Part shown: piece by piece, positions 57,778-64,000 of the stretch
How the letters are laid out: each line of letters starts with the position of its first letter
How positions within the stretch are numbered: the stretch's first letter is position 1
Origin: Acidimicrobiia bacterium
GTDB lineage: Bacteria > Actinomycetota > Acidimicrobiia > Spongiisociales > ZC4RG35
Assembly: GCA_017577575.1 (NCBI GenBank)
Contig: PKRG01000007.1
Coordinates: 1 to 64,000 of the forward strand
Direction: 5' to 3'
Length of the DNA: 64,000 bases
Notes under the pieces: model-generated
What the model was told of the DNA's origin: nothing
Seen by the model: the letters and a program-made list of their open reading frames with translations, nothing else
Databases searched by the model: none
Translations under genes and position numbers: made by a program

Positions 57778-57870
57778 CTCATCGATCGGGCGTTAGCACC
57801 GTGCCCGAGTCAGGACTCGGGTCGGTTGCCGCGGCTTCACAGGGCCCGTCCCTCCACCGCTCTGGATGAG
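57778..57870 (-). promoter_or_regulatory. SAM-I (S-box) riboswitch aptamer
   Basis: The RNA reads 5'-CTCATCCAGAGCGGTGGAGG, then GACGGGCCCTGTGAAGCC, GCGGCAACC, a variable hairpin (CCCGAGT/ACTCGGG), GGTGCTAA, and ends GATGAG. Every conserved SAM-I element is there in order: P1 CTCATC/GATGAG, AGAG..GGUGGAGGGA, the kink-turn GGGCCC..UGAAGCC, CGGCAACC and GGUGCYAA. It is on the same strand as, and 250 bases upstream of, the sulfonate-type importer, whose expression it should lower when SAM is plentiful. Confidence 0.95.
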
Positions 57871-57984
57871 CGCGTTGTCAACCGGCGAGAGGCTACAACA
57901 CCGCGGCTGGAAAGGACAAGCCAGTAGCCGGAGACGCCCGTCCGGGGCCGGCAGGGGGTGGGGGTTACAATCACGGGGACACAC

Positions 57985-58058
57985 GGGGCTGTAGCTCAGT
58001 CCGGCAGAGCACCTGCCTTGCACGCAGGGGGTCAGGGGTTCGAATCCCCTCAGCTCCA
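57985..58058 (+). tRNA. tRNA-Ala (anticodon UGC)
   Basis: The 74-base gene has acceptor GGGGCTG/CAGCTCC with the G3-U70 pair that marks alanine tRNAs. The D arm is GCTC/GAGC, the anticodon stem CCTGC/GCAGG with loop CTTGCAC (anticodon TGC), and the T arm AGGGG-TTCGAAT-CCCCT. The discriminator is A. CCA is not encoded. A -10 box TACAAT lies at 57966-57971, 13 bases before it. Confidence 0.97.
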
Positions 58059-58067
58059 CTCCGCCTC

Positions 58068-58826
58068 TCAGGGTGTCCCGGCGCCGTCGACGACCAGGTC
58101 GTGGCCGACGGTGTAGCTCGAAGCCGGAGACGCCAGCCACACGATCGCTTCGGCTATCTCGGCCGTGGTGGCCACCCTCCCCATCGGAACCACGGCGGAT
58201 ATGCGGGCGTCACGGTCGGCGTCGGTCTCGCCGGGCAAACGCGACATCGGCGTGTCCACCGGCCCCGGGCTGACGGCATTGATCCGGATCCCGTGAGCGA
58301 TGTTCTCCTTGGCCGCCGCACGGGTGAGAGTGCCGATCGCCGTTTTCGTGGCGGCGTAGGCGCCCAGCATCGGGAGCGTCAGGTGGGCGCCGATGGTCGA
58401 GGCGACGTTGACGATCACTCCACCGCCGTGGGCCCGCATGTGACGGATCTCGTGCTTCATGCACAGCCACGTGCCGGTGAGGTTGGTCGCTACCAGCCGA
58501 TTCCACGACTCCTCGTCCAGGTCGGCGAGCGGGCGGTGGGGCCCCAGCATTCCGGCATTGTTGACGGCGACGTGCAGCCCGCCGTGACGCCGGACCGTCT
58601 CACCGACCAGATCCGCCACCTGGCCACCGTCGGTGACGTCGGTCGGGATCGCGTCGGCGGAGCCCCCCTCTCGCTCGATCATCTCCACCGTCTCCTTCAG
58701 GAGCTCCGGGCGCCGTCCCGCCACCACCACCGTGGCCCCGCGACGGGCGAGGGCGAGGGCGGTGGCCCGTCCGATCCCGGAGCCCCCGCCGGTGACTACG
58801 GCGACCTGGCCCTGGAACTGGACCGA
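58068..58826 (-). CDS. Short-chain dehydrogenase/reductase with no ordinary start codon (possible frameshift)
   Basis: A classical SDR. The cofactor loop VAVVTGGGSGIGRATALALARRG lies near its start, followed by NNAGMLGP, the catalytic Ser in VNVASTIGAH and the YAATK motif (AYAATKTAI), and SPGPVDTPM. The first ATG/GTG/TTG in frame (GTG at 58730) would remove the cofactor loop. The frame is open up to 58826 but an in-frame TGA lies directly above. A TTG at 58834 in another frame encodes MTDRSS, and losing one base near 58818-58820 would explain the break. Either a one-base deletion/sequencing error or an unusual start is needed. Substrate unknown; the cofactor loop ending VVVAGRRPE suggests NADP(H). 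Confidence 0.75.
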   Translation of the reverse strand, partial: SVQFQGQVAVVTGGGSGIGRATALALARRGATVVVAGRRPELLKETVEMIEREGGSADAIPTDVTDGGQVADLVGETVRRHGGLHVAVNNAGMLGPHRPLADLDEESWNRLVATNLTGTWLCMKHEIRHMRAHGGGVIVNVASTIGAHLTLPMLGAYAATKTAIGTLTRAAAKENIAHGIRINAVSPGPVDTPMSRLPGETDADRDARISAVVPMGRVATTAEIAEAIVWLASPASSYTVGHDLVVDGAGTP

Positions 58827-58850
58827 TCAGTCAAGAATTGGCCGTCGCGG

Positions 58851-59816
58851 TCAGCCGAATGGCAGCGAGGTCTGCACCGGCTTCTTCTCGGGCGGTTTCG
58901 GCTCCCGCCGGTAGGGGCTCCTCCTGCGCTTCGGGTTCGACAGGTAGGCCCGGTCGCGATACAGCTTCTCGTATTCGGGCACCAGGTCCGGCCGCTTCAT
59001 CGCCAGCCAGGACATGAAGTGCTGTTTCACCCCGGGCCGCAGGTGGAGCATGATCCGCGAAACCGACTGCGCTCCCGCTTCCCGGCACGCCTCCTCCACC
59101 GCCGCGATCTGGTCGGGGCGGTCGGAGAGGCCGGGGATGATGGGGGCGACGAGGACGCTGCTCGGCACGCCGGCCTCGGTGAGCCTCGCCACCGCCTCGA
59201 CGCGTCGCCGGGGGTGGGGTGTCCCCGGCTCCGTCAGCTTCCACACTTCGGGGTCGAGAGTGCCGATCGAGAAGTTGACCGAGATCTCGGTGCGCTTGGC
59301 CGCTTCCACGAACAGGTCGAGGTCGCGCAGCGCCAGCGTCGACTTGGTGAGGATCGAGAACGGGTTCGACCTCTCCACCAGCACCTCGAGCACGCCCCGG
59401 GTCAGCCGGTACTTGCCCTCTGCCGGTTGATAGGGGTCGGTGTTGGTGCCCATGGCGATCAGCTCGCCCGCCCAGCGGCCCGGCTCCGTCTCGGCCCGGA
59501 CGAGCTCCACGGCGTTGATCTTCACCACGATCTGGGTCTCGAAGTCGGAACCGATGTCGAAGCCGAGGTACTCGTGGGTGGGGCGGGCGAAGCAGTAGAC
59601 GCAGGCGTGGCTGCAGCCCCGATAGGGGTTGATCGTCCAGTTGAAGCCGAATCGGTCCCAGGGGACGTGGTTGAGGATCGTCTTGGCCTCGACCTCGTGG
59701 AACGTGAGGCCGCGATACTCGCCCCGGCCCGCCACCCGACGGCCCAGTTCGAAGAGTCCCCCTGAGGCCGGTGTCGGCCAAGGCAGTTCCGTCACCGCGC
59801 CCAGGCTATCGAACAT
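58851..59816 (-). CDS. Radical SAM protein, Rv2578c / SPL-like family
   Basis: A 321-residue protein with the iron-sulfur motif CSHACVYC in INPYRGCSHACVYCFARPTHEYLG (CxxxCxxC; about residues 69-76). GTNTDPYQPAEGKYRLTRGVLEVL and LTKSTLALRDLDLF are typical of the SplB-like Rv2578c group. The tail is basic and proline-rich. Biochemical role unknown; relatives are annotated as photolyase-like or nucleic-acid-modifying. The start ATG at 59816 has no clear ribosome site; GTG at 59795 is an alternative. Confidence 0.87.
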   Translation of the reverse strand: MFDSLGAVTELPWPTPASGGLFELGRRVAGRGEYRGLTFHEVEAKTILNHVPWDRFGFNWTINPYRGCSHACVYCFARPTHEYLGFDIGSDFETQIVVKINAVELVRAETEPGRWAGELIAMGTNTDPYQPAEGKYRLTRGVLEVLVERSNPFSILTKSTLALRDLDLFVEAAKRTEISVNFSIGTLDPEVWKLTEPGTPHPRRRVEAVARLTEAGVPSSVLVAPIIPGLSDRPDQIAAVEEACREAGAQSVSRIMLHLRPGVKQHFMSWLAMKRPDLVPEYEKLYRDRAYLSNPKRRRSPYRREPKPPEKKPVQTSLPFG

Positions 59817-59915
59817 GTGTTCTGGGTGCAATCGGATTGGGCTTTGTTCCCCGGCCGACGACCGGAATTCCGGTGGCGCAGATAAGGTTGGGGCTACGGG
59901 AGCGAAAGGATTCGA

Positions 59916-61094
59916 ATGCCGAACGCGGTCATCGTCGACGCAGTCCGCACGCCGATCGGAAGGCGCAACGGGAAGCTCAAGGACATCCACCCGGTCGACC
60001 TCGCCGCCATCCCCCTCAAGGCGCTCGTCGAGCGCAACGACCTCGATCCGGGCCTCATCGAGGACGTGATCATGGGAACGGTGATGCAGACCGGCGAACA
60101 GGGTGTGAACGTCGGTCGCAACGCCGCCCTCGCCGCCGGGTTCCCCGAGGAGGTCGTGGGGGTCACGATCGACCGTCAGTGCGGCTCTTCGCAGCAAGCG
60201 GCCCACTTCGCCGCCCAGGGTGTGATCGCCGGGGCCTACGACGTCGTCATCGCCGCCGGGGTCGAGTCCATGACCAGGGTGCCGATGGGCATCACCTCCC
60301 AGCAGGGGCCGGGAAAGCCCTTCGGGCCCAAGATGCTGGAGCGCTACAGCCAGGGTCTCGTGCCCCAGGGCATCTCGGCGGAGATGATCGCCGAGAAGTG
60401 GGGCCTCAGCCGGGAGGCTCTGGATGAGTTGTCCTTGGAGTCCCATCGTCGGGCGGCCCGGGCCACCGACGAGGGCCGTTTCGAGAGCCAGATCGTGCCC
60501 GTCGAGGTGCAGACCGAAGACGGCGTCGAGGTGATGACCACCGACGAAGGCATTCGCCGGGACACGTCCATGGAGAAGCTGTCGTCGCTGCAGCCGGCGT
60601 TCAAGCCCGACGGCGTGGTCACCGCCGGCAACTCGTCACAGATCTCCGACGGCGCCGCCGCCGTCCTCATCATGTCCGAGGACAAGGCCGAGGAGCTGGG
60701 CCTCGAGCCCATGGCCCGCTTCGTGTCGTTCTCGCTCGCCGGTGTCGACCCCATCACCATGCTCACCGGGCCCATTCCCGCCACCTCGAAGGTGCTGGAG
60801 CGTGCCGGCCTCACCATCGACGACATCGACCTGTTCGAGATCAACGAGGCGTTCGCCTCGGTGGTCGGCGCGTGGCGCATGGAGCATGGTGGCAGCGACC
60901 CCGACGGCCTGTGGGAGCGGACCAACGTCAACGGAGGGGCGATCGCCCTGGGCCACCCGCTCGGCGCCTCCGGTGCCCGCCTCCTGACGACCCTCGTCCA
61001 CGAGCTGGTTCGGACCGGTGGACGCTACGGACTGCAGAGCATGTGCGAGGGCGGCGGGATGGCCAACGGCACCATCATCGAACGCATCGGGTAG
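59916..61094 (+). CDS. Acetyl-CoA C-acetyltransferase / thiolase
   Basis: A 392-residue thiolase. Catalytic C89 is in IDRQCGSSQQA, followed by NEAFA, the histidine in GHPLGASGARL and the second cysteine in MCEGGGMANG. All catalytic residues are present. It could act in fatty-acid beta-oxidation or acetoacetyl-CoA synthesis; the sequence does not decide. AAAGGA precedes the ATG. The stop overlaps the start of the next small gene. Confidence 0.93.
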   Translation: MPNAVIVDAVRTPIGRRNGKLKDIHPVDLAAIPLKALVERNDLDPGLIEDVIMGTVMQTGEQGVNVGRNAALAAGFPEEVVGVTIDRQCGSSQQAAHFAAQGVIAGAYDVVIAAGVESMTRVPMGITSQQGPGKPFGPKMLERYSQGLVPQGISAEMIAEKWGLSREALDELSLESHRRAARATDEGRFESQIVPVEVQTEDGVEVMTTDEGIRRDTSMEKLSSLQPAFKPDGVVTAGNSSQISDGAAAVLIMSEDKAEELGLEPMARFVSFSLAGVDPITMLTGPIPATSKVLERAGLTIDDIDLFEINEAFASVVGAWRMEHGGSDPDGLWERTNVNGGAIALGHPLGASGARLLTTLVHELVRTGGRYGLQSMCEGGGMANGTIIERIG

Positions 61095-61375
61095 TGGCAC
61101 AGATCGGAATCGGACAGATCCTCATCGCTCTCGCCATCGGCGTGACGGTCTGGGTCGTGTCCATGAAGATCCTGCGCATCCTCGCCACCCCACCTCCTCC
61201 CATCGACCCCGAGGACGTGGTGGAAGTGGAGGACCAGGACTACAAGTGCACGGTCTGCGGCACCGAGGTCACGCTCCGCGTCGCCAACGTGCTCGAGATG
61301 TCCCCGCCCAAGCACTGCCGTGAAGAGATGGTGCCGGTCTGGCGCCCGGGCTCGGGCCGGCACCTCCGTGCCTAG
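61094..61375 (+). CDS. Small membrane-anchored zinc-ribbon protein, unknown
   Basis: A 93-residue protein with one N-terminal membrane helix (about 5-25, IGQILIALAIGVTVWVVSMKIL), then an acidic linker (DPEDVVEVEDQD). A putative zinc-binding segment follows: YKCTVCGTEVTLRVANVLEMSPPKHCREEMVPVW (CxxC ... HC). The GTG start overlaps the thiolase stop (TAGTG). No family is recognised. The final segment resembles rubredoxin-like/zinc-ribbon domains. Confidence 0.7.
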   Translation: MAQIGIGQILIALAIGVTVWVVSMKILRILATPPPPIDPEDVVEVEDQDYKCTVCGTEVTLRVANVLEMSPPKHCREEMVPVWRPGSGRHLRA

Positions 61376-61396
61376 TTGTCCACAGCCTGTGGACAA
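61376..61396. promoter_or_regulatory. Inverted pair of consensus DnaA boxes upstream of crgA
   Basis: TTGTCCACA (61376-61384) and its reverse complement TGTGGACAA (61388-61396) are separated by three bases; the whole 21-base stretch is a perfect palindrome (odd centre). Both 9-mers equal the high-GC actinobacterial DnaA-box consensus. They start one base after the stop codon of the preceding gene and lie 77-97 bases before the crgA ATG. Confidence 0.85.
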
Positions 61397-61472
61397 GTCT
61401 TGGGAAAACTACAAGTTTGTCATTCACAAGCAGAGGGCTGTGGCCCACCGAGCGAGAGTTACGCTAGGGCGC

Positions 61473-61709
61473 ATGCCAGAGTCGAAGCGTCGCAAGCCGA
61501 GATCCAAGGGTCCGACCCCGCCCAAGCGCGCCATCCCCAAAGACGCCCCGGAGAGCCCGCGCTGGTACGTGGCCCTGATGGCCGGTCTCATGGCGGTCGG
61601 TGTGATCCTCGTCCTGGTCCGGTTCTTCTTCCGAACTGACCAGTGGGTGCTCCTGTTGGGCCTGATCGCGATCTCGGCGGGCTTCATAATGACGACGAAC
61701 TACCGGTGA
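61473..61709 (+). CDS. crgA: Cell-division protein CrgA
   Basis: A 78-residue membrane protein: basic N-terminus (MPESKRRKPRSKGPTPPKR), ESPRWYVALMAGLMAVGVILVLVRFFF and WVLLLGLIAISAGFIMTTNYR. This is the two-helix CrgA (UPF0233) pattern. CrgA coordinates septal peptidoglycan synthesis in actinobacteria. The ATG at 61473 is chosen over upstream in-frame codons because family proteins start this way. Its stop overlaps the pabA start (GTGA). Confidence 0.92.
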   Translation: MPESKRRKPRSKGPTPPKRAIPKDAPESPRWYVALMAGLMAVGVILVLVRFFFRTDQWVLLLGLIAISAGFIMTTNYR

Positions 61710-62266
61710 GAGTCCTCGTCCTCGACAACTACGACTCCTTTACTTTCAACCTCGCCCAGTACCTGGGCGAGCTGGGTGCCGAGCCCGAGGTGATCCGCGC
61801 CGATCAGATCACCCCCGACGAGGCGGAAGCCAGCGGTTACGACCGGATCGTGATCTCACCCGGCCCGGGGCGGCCCGAGGAGGCGGGCAACTCCATCGCC
61901 TTCGTCCAGCGGTTCGCCGGGCGGATCCCCATCCTCGGGGTTTGCCTGGGCCATCAGGCGATCGTGGCGGCGTTCGGGGGCTCGGTGGACCTGGCCCCCG
62001 AGCCGCGGCACGGCAAGACCTCGATGATCCGCCACGACGGGAGGGGCGTGTTCTCCGGGCTGAGCGACCCGTTCGAAGCGACTCGCTACCACTCGCTGGC
62101 CGCCGTCCGGCTCCCCGACGAGCTGGAGGCCTGCGCCTGGTCGGAGGACGGGGTGGTCCAGGGAGTGCGCCACCGCCGCCACGACATCCATGGCGTCCAG
62201 TTCCACCCCGAGTCGGTGATGACGACGGAGGGCAAGGCCCTCCTCGCCAATTTCTTGTCCCCCTGA
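61706..62266 (+). CDS. pabA: Aminodeoxychorismate/anthranilate synthase glutaminase subunit
   Basis: A class I glutamine amidotransferase of 186 residues that supplies ammonia for p-aminobenzoate or anthranilate. It begins MRVLVLDNYDSFTFNLAQYL. The catalytic Cys is in ILGVCLGHQAI (about residue 79), and His/Glu are in GVQFHPESVMT. PabA and TrpG cannot be separated by sequence alone. At this locus in actinobacteria both names are used. GTG at 61706 overlaps the crgA stop. Its synthase partner is not in the window. Confidence 0.93.
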   Translation: MRVLVLDNYDSFTFNLAQYLGELGAEPEVIRADQITPDEAEASGYDRIVISPGPGRPEEAGNSIAFVQRFAGRIPILGVCLGHQAIVAAFGGSVDLAPEPRHGKTSMIRHDGRGVFSGLSDPFEATRYHSLAAVRLPDELEACAWSEDGVVQGVRHRRHDIHGVQFHPESVMTTEGKALLANFLSP

Positions 62267-62277
62267 CCAGCGGGGCC

Positions 62278-64000
62278 TCAGCCGCCGCCCGTGTCGGGTG
62301 GGGCGGTGTCCGGAGGTGTCGTGTCCGGCACCGTGGTCGTGGTGGTCGTGGTGGTGGTTGTCGTCGTCGTGGTGGTGGTCGTCGTCGGGGGCACCCGGCC
62401 CAAGGTCACCGTGATCACGTCGCCGGGCACGGCCGACCCGCCGGCGGCCGGGAACTGCGACACGATCCGCCCGTCGAGGCTCGGATCGGAGACCGTCTCG
62501 GTGGCGTTGGAGATGTTGATCCCCAATCCCCGCTCCGAGAGCAGCCGTTCGGCGTCCTCGGGCGTCAACCCGCGCACGTCGGGGATCGTCACCGGCTCGG
62601 GACCGTTGGAGACGACCAGTTTGACGCTGTCGCCGACCCTGACGGTCGAGCCCGGGGCCGGGTCCGTGGTGATCACCAGCCCCTGCGGCACCTCGTCGTG
62701 GTAGCGGTTCTCGACCGTGGCGCGCAGACCGAGGTCGGCGAGCCGCTGGGTGGCGTCGGCGACCGTCAGACCCGACAGGTCCTCCAGCTCGAGGGTCTGG
62801 GGGCCTTCGGAGATGACGAAGTCGATCGGTGAGCCCGCCCCGGCCCGCACACCCGCCGGCGGCTGCTGGTCGATCACCACCCCTTCCGGCTGGTCCGAAG
62901 GGCGCGTGCTCACGTTGCCCACCACGAAGCCCGCCTCCTCGATGAGGCGTCTGGCGGTCGTTTCGTCCTGGCCCAGCAAGTTGGGCACCTCGAACTCCTC
63001 CGGGCCGGCGGACACGAACAACTCCACCGTCGAGTCCACCGGCACCTCTTCGCCGGCGGGCGGGTCGGTGCGGATGGCGTTGCCCTGGGGGATCTCGTCG
63101 CTGGGCTCGCGGGTGATCCGCACCCGCAGGTTTTCGTCTTCGAGGCGTTGGACGGCTTCGGCCTCCGGCAGGTTCGTGACGTTGGGTATCACCACCGTCT
63201 CCGGCGCCTCCTCCCCGCCCAGCGCCCGGAACAGGACGAACACGAGGACCACCAGCAGGGCGAGCAGGCCGAAGGCGGTGAGGATGAACGGCAGCTGCGA
63301 GGGGGGTTCCTCCTCGAGGTCGCGGTAGACCTCGTCGGGGGGTGCGGTGGGTGGCGGCGTGGGAGCGGCCGAGGGGATCACCCGGGTGGAGGCGTCGGGG
63401 TCGGCGTAGCTGCCGGTGGGAGCCGGCAACGGCGGGGGCGCCGACGGGGTCTGGCCCCGCAGAACCGCCACCAGGTCGGCACGCATGTCCTCTGCGCTCT
63501 GGTACCGCCCGGCCGGATCCTTCCGGAGGGCACGCATCACCACCGCGTCGAGTTGCGGTGACACGTCGGGGTTGAGCTGGGACGGGGGCACCGGCTCCGT
63601 CGAGACGTGCTGGAACGCCACCGACATCGGGCTGTCGCCCTGGAAGGGCGGGCGGCCGGTCAGCATCTCGTAGAGCACCACCCCGAGCGAGTACACGTCG
63701 GAGCGGGCATCGGCTGCCGCGCCCTGTGCCTGCTCGGGAGAGAAATAGGTGGCCGTGCCGATCACCGACCCGGTCCGGGTCAACTCCTGGGAGTCGTCCC
63801 AGGCGCGGGCGATGCCGAAGTCGGTGACTTTCACCGTCCCGTCGGTCGACAAGAGGATGTTTCCCGGCTTGATGTCGCGATGGACCAGCCCCGCCCGGTG
63901 GGCGACGGACAGGGCCGCCGCCACCTCCGAAGCGATCTCGACGGCACGACGGGGCAGCAGCGCCCCCTCGGATTTCAGGACCTCTCGGAGGGAGCGGCCT
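62278..64000 (-). CDS. pknB: Serine/threonine protein kinase PknB with four PASTA domains (N-terminus outside window)
   Basis: The window holds the C-terminal 574 codons. The kinase part begins inside the N-lobe/C-lobe border (GRSLREVLKSEG) and shows VHRDIKPGNIL, VTDFGIARA and ARSDVYSLGVVLYEMLTGRPPF, so it is active-type. A proline-rich juxtamembrane part and a membrane helix (FILTAFGLLALLVVLVFVLF) follow. Four PASTA domains are visible (starting VVIPNVTNLP, FEVPNLLGQD, LELEDLSGLT, VTIPDVRGLT), then 18 threonines and a Pro/Thr tail. It senses peptidoglycan precursors and controls cell-wall growth. pknB next to pabA and crgA is the usual actinobacterial order. Confidence 0.96.
   Translation of the reverse strand, partial: GRSLREVLKSEGALLPRRAVEIASEVAAALSVAHRAGLVHRDIKPGNILLSTDGTVKVTDFGIARAWDDSQELTRTGSVIGTATYFSPEQAQGAAADARSDVYSLGVVLYEMLTGRPPFQGDSPMSVAFQHVSTEPVPPSQLNPDVSPQLDAVVMRALRKDPAGRYQSAEDMRADLVAVLRGQTPSAPPPLPAPTGSYADPDASTRVIPSAAPTPPPTAPPDEVYRDLEEEPPSQLPFILTAFGLLALLVVLVFVLFRALGGEEAPETVVIPNVTNLPEAEAVQRLEDENLRVRITREPSDEIPQGNAIRTDPPAGEEVPVDSTVELFVSAGPEEFEVPNLLGQDETTARRLIEEAGFVVGNVSTRPSDQPEGVVIDQQPPAGVRAGAGSPIDFVISEGPQTLELEDLSGLTVADATQRLADLGLRATVENRYHDEVPQGLVITTDPAPGSTVRVGDSVKLVVSNGPEPVTIPDVRGLTPEDAERLLSERGLGINISNATETVSDPSLDGRIVSQFPAAGGSAVPGDVITVTLGRVPPTTTTTTTTTTTTTTTTTTVPDTTPPDTAPPDTGGG
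62332..62385 (-). repeat. ACC/ACG triplet run coding for 18 threonines
   Basis: Eighteen consecutive Thr codons (ACC, ACG and one ACA) near the 3' end of pknB. As an imperfect triplet repeat it could vary in length. In the protein it is an extracellular low-complexity tail after the last PASTA domain, and could be glycosylated. Confidence 0.8.

Noticed and set aside
57876..57881. TTGACA as the -35 box of the SAM-riboswitch operon
   Set aside because: Its -10 box would fall inside the aptamer and transcription would start after the P1 5' strand, destroying the riboswitch. A promoter further upstream (for example TTGTCC near 57914-57919) fits better but is weak.

Overview
The window looks like the chromosomal replication-origin region of a high-GC actinobacterium. 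The core gene order matches the conserved actinobacterial order known from Mycobacterium tuberculosis (pcnA, murJ position, sigM, anti-sigma, trxB, trxA, cwlM | parB, parA, rsmG, jag, yidC, yidD, rnpA, rpmH | dnaA, dnaN, recF, dciA, gyrB, gyrA, DUF3566 ... crgA, trpG/pabA, pknB). The markers DUF3566, CrgA, CwlM-like and PASTA-PknB support Actinomycetota. The divergence of many proteins suggests a deep lineage such as Acidimicrobiia, but that is inference. No rRNA, insertion sequence, phage or CRISPR array was seen.

Left arm (1-23.9 kb, mostly minus strand, leading away from oriC). 1-9.4 kb holds arginine biosynthesis in two units, argR-argG-argH and argC-argJ-argB-argD. A gene for a membrane-anchored Asp-box repeat protein lies between them. 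Each unit is preceded by a near-identical palindrome (an ARG box) overlapping a -10 box that sits 6-7 bases from the start codon, so both mRNAs are probably leaderless. argF is not in the window. 9.4-13 kb has the CCA-adding enzyme, a PilT-like ATPase and a histone-deacetylase-family enzyme. 13-19.1 kb (plus strand) has an acetyltransferase, a pseudokinase/discoidin membrane protein in the murJ position, an ECF sigma/anti-sigma pair, a small membrane protein, thioredoxin reductase, thioredoxin and a catalytically degenerate CwlM-like protein. 19.1-23.9 kb (minus) has parB, parA, rsmG, a perfect parS site, jag, yidC, yidD, rnpA and rpmH, almost all overlapping end to end.

Origin (23.9-26 kb). 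The rpmH-dnaA and dnaA-dnaN gaps both carry DnaA boxes. The dnaA-dnaN gap has five and is the best oriC candidate. Gene strand switches here.

Right arm (26-64 kb). dnaN, recF, a DciA-type gene, gyrB, gyrA and DUF3566 follow in order. GyrA has Gln at position 83 and GyrB has Asn in its EGDSAGG motif, both at quinolone-determining positions. From 33.6 to 61 kb there is an accessory stretch between DUF3566 and crgA. It contains an ABC exporter with a two-component system, three class III nucleotide cyclases of different architecture, a large secreted DUF6351-type protein, hydrolases, a TetR/epimerase pair, an acyl-CoA synthetase, tRNA-Ile and tRNA-Ala, a sulfonate-type ABC importer, a short-chain dehydrogenase, a radical SAM protein and a thiolase. 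Conserved order resumes with crgA, pabA and pknB, which runs off the window.

The most striking element is the 340-base leader of the sulfonate-type importer (57531-57870, minus strand). It has a canonical SAM-I riboswitch, then a stem that can hide the start of a 28-residue leader peptide with four cysteines, then an inverted repeat whose first arm overlaps the codons just after the cysteine cluster. This looks like two-level sulfur sensing: SAM by riboswitch, cysteine by ribosome-mediated attenuation. A second notable element is a perfect inverted pair of consensus DnaA boxes upstream of crgA, about 35 kb from oriC.
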